Shown: in pieces, positions 8,871-15,372 of the stretch | Position numbering within the stretch: the first letter of the stretch is position 1 | Layout of the letters: the number at the start of each line of letters is the position of its first letter | Assembly: GCA_018713425.1 (NCBI GenBank) | Contig: DVOT01000127.1 | Span: 1-35,516 of the forward strand | Reading direction: 5' to 3' | Source: Alectryocaccomicrobium faecavium | Lineage (GTDB): Bacteria; Bacillota; Clostridia; Christensenellales; Aristaeellaceae | DNA: 35,516 nt | Notes under the pieces: generated by a model | Databases searched by the model: none | What the model was told of the DNA's origin: nothing | Seen by the model: the letters and a program-made list of their open reading frames with translations, nothing else | Position numbers and translations under genes: made by a program

Positions 8871-9752
8871 ATGGATTTGCGAGTGCTAAAATATTTCCTC
8901 GTCGTCGCGCGGGAAGAAAACATCACAAAGGCGGCGGAACTTTTGCACGTGTCCCAGCCCGCCATTTCGCGACAAATCGCCCAGTTAGAAGAAGAGCTGG
9001 GCATACAGGCGTTCAAACGGAGCAACCATCATATCACGCTCACCGAAGACGGCATGCTGCTCAAGCGCCGCGCGCAGGAAATGATCGATTTGGCGGAAAA
9101 AACGCGGCAGGACTTTGCGCAAAAAAAGGAAGAGATCGCCGGGGAAATCGCCATTGGCAGCGGCGAGCTGTTCAGCGTGCGCGCGCTGGGCAAAATGCTC
9201 GCAGATTTTCAGGCGCTGCATCCAAAGGTGCGCTACAACCTTTTCAGCGGCAACGCGGATCACATCAAGGAACGCATTGAAAGCGGCACGCTGGATCTGG
9301 GCTTGCTATCCCTGCCCGTGGACGTGGCGAAGTACGATTTTTTGCGCTTTCCCATGCGCGAAGAATGGGGCGCGCTGGTGCGGCAAGACGATCCCCTGGC
9401 GCAAAAACCTTTTGCGCAGCCAGAAGATTTGCAAAACACTCCCATCCTATTGGCGGAACGGGCACCGGTGCAGCACGAGCTGGCAAACTGGTTTGGCGCG
9501 CTTTATGACCGGCTGAACGTCGTGGTCACCTTCAACCTGCTCTATAACGCCGCCATGCTGGTGCGCAACGGCATGGGCGCCGCCCTGTGCCTGCGGCTGG
9601 ATTGCCATTACGACGGCCTAACTTTCGTGCCGCTATCCCCGCCGCTGGCGTCTGGCTCTGTGCTGGTGTGGAAAAAGCACCAAACGCACGCGCCAGCCGT
9701 GCTGGCTCTGCTGGCGCACATCGAAAAATCCCTTCGTGCGCCCGCCCAATAG
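8871..9752 (+). CDS. LysR-family transcriptional regulator
   Basis: This 293-residue regulator has the classic LysR N-terminal winged helix-turn-helix (MDLRVLKYFLVVAREENITKA opening, AAELLHVSQPAISRQIAQLEEELG at about residues 20-45) and a C-terminal periplasmic-binding-protein-like effector domain from about residue 90. The start follows AAAGGAGG. It is divergent from the FAD oxidoreductase and just upstream of a redox operon, so it may control either one. The effector cannot be told from sequence. Confidence 0.93.
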   Translation: MDLRVLKYFLVVAREENITKAAELLHVSQPAISRQIAQLEEELGIQAFKRSNHHITLTEDGMLLKRRAQEMIDLAEKTRQDFAQKKEEIAGEIAIGSGELFSVRALGKMLADFQALHPKVRYNLFSGNADHIKERIESGTLDLGLLSLPVDVAKYDFLRFPMREEWGALVRQDDPLAQKPFAQPEDLQNTPILLAERAPVQHELANWFGALYDRLNVVVTFNLLYNAAMLVRNGMGAALCLRLDCHYDGLTFVPLSPPLASGSVLVWKKHQTHAPAVLALLAHIEKSLRAPAQ

Positions 9753-9791
9753 AAATTCTTTTTCCTTATGTCTAAGCATTCTTTATAAGTA

Positions 9792-9821
9792 TTGGACATG
9801 CGCATCCATGCCGGGTATAAT
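9792..9821 (+). promoter_or_regulatory. Promoter of the MerR-like/redox operon
   Basis: TTGGAC (9792-9797), an 18-nt spacer and TATAAT (9816-9821). The spacer carries the palindrome ATGCGCAT (9799-9806), the position where MerR-type proteins bind, though canonical MerR promoters have 19-20 nt spacers. Confidence 0.55.
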
Positions 9822-9860
9822 CTTCACAGACGCAAAAAATGGCAGGGGAGAACGCATGGT

Positions 9861-10193
9861 ATGACGCGGGAAGAAATCCACAGGGATTATCAAATTCCCT
9901 TATCCATGATCAAAGCCTACGACGAGTGGGCGCTTTCCGGAAGCAAAACCCCGCAATGCAGCGAGGAAGACCTCCGGCGGCTAAGCCTGCTGGTGACGCT
10001 CCACGAAGCGGGGTTTTCCGCCCCAGAGGCCCAGGCGTATCTGCGGCTGGATGGCGAGGCGGGCGATACCCGAGGGCAGCGCCTTCTACTGCTGAACGCG
10101 CGGCGCAAAGCCATGCTGGAAGAAATCCACTGCGCCGAAAAGCGGCTGGAGCGGCTGGACGGTTTGCGTTTTTCGCTCAGAAACCATATATAA
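9861..10193 (+). CDS. MerR-like transcriptional regulator
   Basis: This 110-residue protein resembles the MerR family: an N-terminal helix-turn-helix (IPLSMIKAYDEW), a second motif EEDLRRLSLLVTLHEAGFSAPEAQAYL that matches the usual MerR helices 3-4, and a C-terminal helix (about 70-105) for dimerisation. The HTH core is divergent: the normal R-x-L-R-Y-Y-E segment is replaced. The start is placed at 9861, after GGGGAG; the earlier in-frame candidate start overlaps the promoter. It is the first gene of an operon with an aldo/keto reductase 22 nt downstream, so it is a likely local regulator. No metal-binding cysteine cluster is visible. Confidence 0.7.
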   Translation: MTREEIHRDYQIPLSMIKAYDEWALSGSKTPQCSEEDLRRLSLLVTLHEAGFSAPEAQAYLRLDGEAGDTRGQRLLLLNARRKAMLEEIHCAEKRLERLDGLRFSLRNHI

Positions 10194-10215
10194 GAGACGG
10201 GAAAGGGGATTGGGT

Positions 10216-11253
10216 ATGCAACATCGCGCCTTGGGAAAAACCAGCCTGATGGTTTCCCCCGTTTGCATGGGCTGCATGGGATTTGGCGACGCGGCACAGG
10301 GCCAGCATAGCTGGACGCTCGGCGAAGCGGATTCCCGTGCCATCCTTTTGCAGGGGCTAGAAAGCGGCATCAATTTTTTCGACACAGCCATCGCCTACCA
10401 AAGCGGCACCAGCGAACAATACCTAGGCCGCGCGTTAAAGGATTTCGCCCGGCGGGAGGAAGTGGTGGTAGCCACAAAATTTCTGCCGCGCACACAGGCG
10501 GAAATCGAAAGCGGTGTCAGCGGACAAGAGCATATCCAGAAAATGCTGGACAAAAGTCTGCGGAACCTGGGGATGGACTACGTCGATTTGTACATTTACC
10601 ACATGTGGGATTACCAAACCCCGCTCATCGACATCATGGACGGCCTAAACCGCGCAGTAAAGGCGGGCAAAGCGCGCTACATCGGCATTTCCAATTGCTT
10701 TGCCTGGCAGCTATGCAAGGCAAACGCGCTGGCGGAGCGGGAAGGCTGGGCCAAATTTGTCAGCATACAGGGGCATTACAACCTGATCTTCCGCGAGGAA
10801 GAACGGGAAATGATTCCCTTCTGCCGGGAAGAAAACATCGCGCTCACCCCTTACAGCGCGCTGGCCGGCGGACGGCTTGCCAAACAGCCGGGTGAAACCT
10901 CCCGCCGCTTAGAAGAGGATAGCTATGCCCACTTGAAATATGACGCTACGCAGGCGCAGGACGCCCAGGTCATCGACCGCGTACACGCCCTCGCGCAGCG
11001 GCGCGGCACGAGCATGACCGCCATTTCCCTGGCCTGGCTCATGGCCAAGGGCGCTGTGCCCGTGGTGGGCATGACGAAGCCGCGCCACGTGGAAGGCGCG
11101 GTAGAGGCCAGCGCTTTGACGCTGACGGAGGCGGAAATCGCCTGGCTGGAAGAGCCCTATGTGCCGCACGCGCTGGTGGGCGTGATGGCGCAAAACACCG
11201 CCGCCGCGGCAAAAGAGCCGCATGTGTGGTCCACAGGCAAGCAAAATATTTGA
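10216..11253 (+). CDS. Aldo/keto reductase
   Basis: This 345-residue NADPH-dependent aldo/keto reductase has the full catalytic tetrad: Asp56 and Tyr61 (FFDTAIAYQSGTSEQYLG), Lys88 (VVATKF) and His129 (YVDLYIYHMWD). The C-terminal part includes GMTKPRHVEGAVEA, the cofactor-binding segment. It is a cytoplasmic (alpha/beta)8 barrel that reduces aldehydes or ketones; the subgroup resembles the YakC/IolS-like reductases, but the substrate is unknown. The ATG at 10216 follows AAAGGGGAT. It sits in a MerR - AKR - flavodoxin - CMD-cupin operon, which suggests detoxification or quinone/carbonyl reduction. Confidence 0.92.
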   Translation: MQHRALGKTSLMVSPVCMGCMGFGDAAQGQHSWTLGEADSRAILLQGLESGINFFDTAIAYQSGTSEQYLGRALKDFARREEVVVATKFLPRTQAEIESGVSGQEHIQKMLDKSLRNLGMDYVDLYIYHMWDYQTPLIDIMDGLNRAVKAGKARYIGISNCFAWQLCKANALAEREGWAKFVSIQGHYNLIFREEEREMIPFCREENIALTPYSALAGGRLAKQPGETSRRLEEDSYAHLKYDATQAQDAQVIDRVHALAQRRGTSMTAISLAWLMAKGAVPVVGMTKPRHVEGAVEASALTLTEAEIAWLEEPYVPHALVGVMAQNTAAAAKEPHVWSTGKQNI

Positions 11254-11307
11254 CCCCGCGTCGTTTGCGCGGAGGAATACCACCCATTCTGTAGGAGGTC
11301 TGACACG

Positions 11308-11922
11308 ATGAAAAAAATGTCTGCGCTCATTCTCGCGCTCGCGCTTTGCGCCGCGCCCGCTTTTGCCGAAGCCGCGCCACAGCCAAGCCCGGAAGCGGCT
11401 TTCGCGCCCACGGATTCCACCATTCTGGTGGCCTGCTTTTCCGCCACGGGCAACACCTGGCCGCTGGCGGAATATGCCGCCGAATTCCTGAACGCCGACC
11501 TGTTCCGCATTGAGCCGGAAATCCCCTATACGGAGGCCGACCTCAACTACGGCGATTCTGACAGCCGGGCCAACCGGGAAATGAACGACGAAACCAGCCG
11601 CCCTGCCCTCAAGGCCACCGTGGAAAATGTGGCGCAGTACGACACGATCCTGTTGGGCTTCCCCATCTGGTGGGGACAGGCCCCGCGCCTCATCGAAACC
11701 TTTGTCGAGGCGCACGACCTTTCCGGAAAGACCATCCTGCCCTTTTGCACCTCCGGTAGCAGCGGCTATGGCCAAACCGGCGAAATTCTCGCCGCGCTCA
11801 CCGATGAAACCGTAACCTGGCTGGCGGGCCGCCGCTTCCCGGCTGGCGCCACAGTGGAAGAGATCGCCGCCTGGCTGCAAGAAATGGCAATCGAGCCTTA
11901 TGCGCCAAGCGAAGAAGAATAG
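11308..11922 (+). CDS. Exported flavodoxin-like protein
   Basis: This 204-residue protein starts with a signal peptide (MKK, a hydrophobic Leu/Ala core, AFA at about residues 18-20), then a Pro/Ala linker and a flavodoxin fold. The FMN phosphate loop is CFSATGNTW (about 46-54) and the second flavin loop is GFPIWWGQAPRLIETF. This matches the Flavodoxin_4 group, whose members are often exported in gut Clostridia. Export means it acts outside the membrane, unlike classic cytoplasmic flavodoxins. The start follows GTAGGAGG. It lies between the AKR gene and the CMD-cupin gene, 12 nt before the latter. Confidence 0.87.
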   Translation: MKKMSALILALALCAAPAFAEAAPQPSPEAAFAPTDSTILVACFSATGNTWPLAEYAAEFLNADLFRIEPEIPYTEADLNYGDSDSRANREMNDETSRPALKATVENVAQYDTILLGFPIWWGQAPRLIETFVEAHDLSGKTILPFCTSGSSGYGQTGEILAALTDETVTWLAGRRFPAGATVEEIAAWLQEMAIEPYAPSEEE

Positions 11923-11934
11923 GAGGCATGCCTT

Positions 11935-12687
11935 ATGGCCATCCGGCAAACCGCTGGCCGCGCCAGCCTGGGCGAGTTCGCGCCCAAATTCGCGCAATTG
12001 AACGACGATGTACTCTTTGGCGAAGTGTGGAGCCGGGAGGATAAACTCTCCCTGCGCGACCGCTCGATTGTGACTGTAACCGCGCTAATGGCGCAAGGGC
12101 TGGTGGATTCCTCCTTCCAGTTCCACCTGCAAAGCGCGAAAAACAACGGTGTTACCCGCACGGAAATCGCGGAAATCTTCACGCACGCGGCCTTTTACGC
12201 GGGCTGGCCCAAGGCCTGGGCGGCTTTCCGCATGGCCAAAGAAGTGTGGACGGAAGAAGAACCCGCGCAAGACGCCAAAGCGGCGCACGCCAAAGAAATG
12301 GTCTTCCCCATCGGCCAGCCCAACGACGCTTATGCGCAATATTTCATTGGGCAGAGCTACCTCGCGCCGCTGTCCACCAGCCAAGTGAGCATTGCCAACG
12401 TGACGTTTGAGCCGGGCTGCCGCAACAACTGGCACATCCACCATGCCGAGCAGGGCGGCGGACAAATCCTTGTGTGCGTGGCCGGGCGCGGCTACTATCA
12501 GGAAGAAGGCCAGGCCGCGCGCCTGCTCACGCCTGGCGACGTGGTGAACATCCCCGCGGACGTCAAGCACTGGCACGGCGCCGCGCCGGACGGCTGGTTC
12601 TCCCACCTGGCCATAGAGGTGCCTGGCATAAACGGCCGCACCGAATGGCTAGAACCGGTGGATGATGAAACGTACAGCAAATTATAA
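11935..12687 (+). CDS. Carboxymuconolactone decarboxylase-cupin fusion protein
   Basis: This 250-residue protein joins two domains. Residues about 15-100 are a carboxymuconolactone decarboxylase (AhpD-like) helical domain (RSIVTVTALMAQG, then EIAEIFTHAAFYAGWPKAW). It lacks the Cys-x-x-Cys of AhpD peroxidase partners, so thiol-peroxidase activity is unlikely. Residues about 145-235 are a cupin with metal-ligand histidines in NNWHIHHAEQ and PADVKHWHGA. The fusion is a known arrangement next to aldo/keto reductases and flavodoxins, of unproven substrate. The ATG follows AGGAGG, 12 nt after the flavodoxin stop, so it is the last gene of the operon. Confidence 0.88.
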   Translation: MAIRQTAGRASLGEFAPKFAQLNDDVLFGEVWSREDKLSLRDRSIVTVTALMAQGLVDSSFQFHLQSAKNNGVTRTEIAEIFTHAAFYAGWPKAWAAFRMAKEVWTEEEPAQDAKAAHAKEMVFPIGQPNDAYAQYFIGQSYLAPLSTSQVSIANVTFEPGCRNNWHIHHAEQGGGQILVCVAGRGYYQEEGQAARLLTPGDVVNIPADVKHWHGAAPDGWFSHLAIEVPGINGRTEWLEPVDDETYSKL

Positions 12688-12739
12688 AAAACGTTTGCGC
12701 AGCCCCCAATCCCCTCGGGATTTGGCAGGGCTGCGCAAA
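12686..12739 (-). terminator. Strong hairpin terminator between convergent operons
   Basis: A 12-bp outer stem (TTTGCGCAGCCC / GGGCTGCGCAAA) encloses an inner stem (CCAATCCC / GGGATTTGG). On the minus strand it is followed by CGTTTTTT, so it is a full terminator for the leftward XRE operon. For the rightward redox operon it offers the hairpin but no U-tract. Confidence 0.75.
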
Positions 12740-12800
12740 TAAAAATGAATTGCGCGCATCCGCCCGCCGCCCAGGAAAACGCTTTTCTTGCGGCGCAAAT

Positions 12801-13034
12801 CTAGCGAAACAATCCTCTTGCTCCCAGAATTCCGCCGCCAATTTTTTCCAAAAACTGTTCCGGCGTGGGGCACTGATCCTCAAACCCCAATTCCTTCCAT
12901 AAAGCGGCCCGCCCGTTTTCTTCAAACCGCTTTTGATACGCGTCCTCAATGGAAATCTGCATTTGGCGGTAAACTTCCTCCGGGGTTGTATTGTGCCTTG
13001 CGGCGATTTGGGCCAATATCGTATTGAAATCCAT
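12801..13034 (-). CDS. Small protein, possibly Spo0A C-terminal-like
   Basis: This 77-residue acidic protein begins MDFNTILAQIAARHNTTPEEVYRQ when started at 13034, where AGGGGA lies 9 nt upstream; an upstream in-frame ATG has no ribosome site. The pattern of a short N-terminal helix, NTTPEEV and a later PTPEQFLEKI resembles small clostridial proteins often annotated as Spo0A C-terminal-domain-like, but this is from memory and weak. It lies 68 nt after an XRE regulator gene in the same direction and upstream of a strong terminator, so the two probably form one transcript. Function is unknown. Confidence 0.6.
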   Translation of the reverse strand: MDFNTILAQIAARHNTTPEEVYRQMQISIEDAYQKRFEENGRAALWKELGFEDQCPTPEQFLEKIGGGILGARGLFR

Positions 13035-13102
13035 ATCCTTATCCCCTATTCGCATGAAATTTTAGAACATTCGCAAATCAAATTTGTATTTATTGTATTG
13101 AC

Positions 13103-13420
13103 CTATTCTTCTATGAGAATACGAATGGCGTTCAATATTTTGCTTCTTTCTCGAAGCGGCAAACGAGAAATTTGTGTAGACAATTCACAAGCTATGCTTT
13201 CTTCCACATGGTCGACCACGTCAACAAGTAAGGCATCGGCAGATACGCCCAATGCGTTGGCGATTGCCACAAAGGAATCCAAATTGGGCGTTTTCAGGCC
13301 GCGTTCAATGACGCTAATGTGCGTAGGACTGAGATCGACCATCGCTGCTAAAGCTTCTTGCGTCAATCCCCTTGCCTCTCGGGCCGCTTTAATACGTTGC
13401 CCAACGATTTGCGCGTCCAT
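13103..13420 (-). CDS. XRE-family helix-turn-helix regulator
   Basis: This 105-residue DNA-binding protein has a lambda Cro/CI-type helix-turn-helix at about residues 8-62 (IKAAREARGLTQEALAAMVDLSPTHISVIERG, then NLDSFVAIANALGVSADALL). A C-terminal helix (RLPLRERSKILNAIRILIEE) probably drives dimerisation. The start follows AAGAGG. A 17-bp inverted repeat upstream (13457-13473) overlaps a -10-like TATACT on the same strand and is a likely autorepression site. The gene is more AT-rich than its neighbours. Confidence 0.9.
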   Translation of the reverse strand: MDAQIVGQRIKAAREARGLTQEALAAMVDLSPTHISVIERGLKTPNLDSFVAIANALGVSADALLVDVVDHVEESIACELSTQISRLPLRERSKILNAIRILIEE

Positions 13421-13456
13421 CCCGTCGCCTCTTCTTTCAGCCCACTTTTTGCTTAT

Positions 13457-13473
13457 TACCAGTATATCTGGTA
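13457..13473 (-). promoter_or_regulatory. Probable operator/promoter of the XRE gene
   Basis: The inverted repeat TACCAG-TATAT-CTGGTA lies about 40 bp before the start codon. Read leftward it contains TATACT (13461-13466), a good -10 box, although the -35 at 17 nt (TGGATT) is poor. Overlap of a palindrome and a -10 is typical of an autoregulated XRE repressor. Confidence 0.55.
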
Positions 13474-14130
13474 CTTCCTTCTAAATCCAGAATCCAGAGA
13501 GCTGAAAGTCGTTCCATAGAACAAAGACACCTTTATTTCTTTGTTTCACACACGAAATTGTATTCTATTTTATGTAGTCAAAATAAACTTAGCAATCCAT
13601 TATGACGCCGCTATTGTAACTCCGCGCAATCGGAAAATCGTGCAAAACTGTTAGCTTCCTCGTACTTATACAAAAGAGGTCGCCAAATCCAGGCGCCCTC
13701 TTTAAAGCGCAGAAAGGAATTTTATTTCCTGCATCTCAGATTTATGGCGGCAGCGCGCGTAAAGCGCAAAACAACCCTTCAGTCAGCTTCGCTGACAGCT
13801 CCCCTTTCACAGGGGAGCCTTTTGCATGGTGCTACACCACGGGAAGTAGCAACAATCAAGTTCTTGTGCAAAAAACAGTATGCAAATGCTGGGGTTAATG
13901 GCAGAATCAAACAACGCACAAGTCCAATGGCCAAAAAAATCCTTTGGATAGTACGCATTCATGCGACACGGCAGCGCCCAAAAGGCTCCCCCTTTCACAA
14001 AGGGGAGCTGGCGGCGTTAGCCGACTGAGGGGTTCTTGCATCACGCTGCCAGCGAAGCTGACCAAGAGAGAATTCACCAATCACAAGATTCTGCAATTTC
14101 GAATAAAATATCGACTTCACCAATGCGCTG
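13474..14130. other. Long gene-poor region
   Basis: About 650 bases without a convincing gene. The left half is AT-rich. A 12-bp hairpin with one mismatch (AAAGAGG-T-CGCC / GGCG-C-CCTCTTT) lies at 13673-13703. The right half holds two inverted repeat copies described separately. Open frames here run through the repeats and have no ribosome site. Confidence 0.6.
13773..14034. repeat. MITE-like element: pair of ~50-bp inverted repeats
   Basis: The left copy (13773-13823) and the right copy (13980-14034) are inverted and imperfect copies of one sequence: AACCC-T/C-TCAGTC, a short stem, CAGCTCCCCTTT, then AGGGGAGCCTTTT. Each copy also folds into its own CTCCCCTTT / AGGGGAG hairpin. About 155 bp with no gene lie between them. 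The layout fits a non-autonomous, MITE-like mobile element or two copies of a dispersed palindromic repeat. No target-site duplication was recognised. Confidence 0.55.
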
Positions 14131-14159
14131 GTGCCCGGCGCGCGTCGCGCGCCGGGCAC
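14131..14159 (-). terminator. GC-rich hairpin after isocitrate dehydrogenase
   Basis: A perfect 12-bp stem with a 5-nt loop (GTGCCCGGCGCG / CGCGCCGGGCAC) lies 16 nt after the icd stop. There is no immediate U-tract on the minus strand, so termination is plausible but incomplete on its own. Confidence 0.5.
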
Positions 14160-14175
14160 ACTGCTTTCCCAGTTG

Positions 14176-15372
14176 TTACGCGAGGCGCGCGCGGATCTCC
14201 CGCAGGAAATCCATGGTGTTGACCGCGCGGGCCGCGGAGCCGATGAGCGCGGCAAGGTCGCGGGTGACGCAGCCGCTTTCCACGGTGGCGACACACGCCT
14301 CTTCCAGCCGGGTGGCAAAGGAGGCGAGCGCCTCGTTGCCATCCAGCTCGCCGCGCTTTTTCAGCGCGCCCGTCCAGGCGAAGATCGTGGCCATGGGATT
14401 GGTGGAAGTTTCCTCGCCTTTGAGGTGCCGGTAATAGTGCCGGGTGACGGTGCCATGCGCGGCCTCGTATTCAAACGCGCCGCTGGGGCTGACCAGCACG
14501 CTGGTCATCATGGCGAGCGAGCCAAAGGCCGTGGAAACCATATCGCTCATCACGTCGCCATCGTAGTTCTTCAGCGCCCACACGAAGCCGCCCTCCGAAC
14601 GGATCACGCGCGCGACCGCGTCGTCGATGAGCGTGTAGAAATACGTGATGCCCTTTTCCTCGAACGCCGCGCGATAGTCCGCGTCGTAGATTTCCTGGAA
14701 GATCAGCTTGAAGGACTGATCGTAGGTCTTGGAAATCGTATCCTTGGTGGAGAACCACAGATCCTGCCCGGTTTCCAGCGCATAGCGGAAGCAGGAATGC
14801 GCGAAGGCGCGGATGGACGCTTCGGTATTGTGCATGGCCTGCAGCAGGCCCGGGCCCTTGAAATCGTGCACGGGCGCGCTGATGACCGCCCCGTCCTCGC
14901 CGGTGAAGGTCAGTTCCGCATGGCCCGGGCCGGGCACGCGGATTTCGCTGGCCTTGTACACATCGCCATAGGCGTGACGGGCGATGGTGATGGGCTTTTT
15001 CCAGGTGCGCACCGCCGGCTGGATGTTTGCCGCCAGAATCGGCGCGCGGAACACCGTGCCATCCAGAATGGCGCGAATGGTGGCGTTCGGGCTCTTCCAC
15101 ATTTCCTTGAGACCGTATTCCTCCACGCGCTGCGCGTTGGGCGTGATTGTGGCGCACTTGACCGCCACGCCCAGCCGCAGCGTGGCCTGCGCCGCCTCGA
15201 CGGTCACCTGGTCGTCCGTCTCGTCGCGGTGTTTGAGACCCAGGTCGTAGTATTCCGTGTTCAGTTCCACGAACGGCTCCAAAAGCTCCTGGCGGATCTG
15301 CCGCCAGAGAATGCGGGTCATCTCGTCGCCATCCATCTCCACGATGGGATGGGCCATGGGAATCTTATGCAT
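14176..15372 (-). CDS. icd: NADP-dependent isocitrate dehydrogenase
   Basis: This 398-residue enzyme oxidatively decarboxylates isocitrate to 2-oxoglutarate in the cytoplasm. It belongs to the type II (eukaryote-like) subfamily: MDGDEMTRILW at the start, SPNATIRAILDGTVFRAPI as the substrate loop, DFKGPGLLQAMHNTE, YDGDVMSDMV with metal-binding aspartates, and AAHGTVTRHYYRH followed by STNPMATIFAW; the TRHY segment is the NADP-specificity region. The start ATG follows AAAGGGGG and overlaps the hydratase stop by 8 nt (ATGCATAA), so translation is coupled. With the hydratase and divergent citrate synthase it forms the 2-oxoglutarate/glutamate branch. Confidence 0.95.
   Translation of the reverse strand: MHKIPMAHPIVEMDGDEMTRILWRQIRQELLEPFVELNTEYYDLGLKHRDETDDQVTVEAAQATLRLGVAVKCATITPNAQRVEEYGLKEMWKSPNATIRAILDGTVFRAPILAANIQPAVRTWKKPITIARHAYGDVYKASEIRVPGPGHAELTFTGEDGAVISAPVHDFKGPGLLQAMHNTEASIRAFAHSCFRYALETGQDLWFSTKDTISKTYDQSFKLIFQEIYDADYRAAFEEKGITYFYTLIDDAVARVIRSEGGFVWALKNYDGDVMSDMVSTAFGSLAMMTSVLVSPSGAFEYEAAHGTVTRHYYRHLKGEETSTNPMATIFAWTGALKKRGELDGNEALASFATRLEEACVATVESGCVTRDLAALIGSAARAVNTMDFLREIRARLA

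Noticed and set aside
13744..14028. 94-codon plus-strand frame in the gene-poor region
   Set aside because: Runs across both inverted repeat copies, has no ribosome site and an implausible product.
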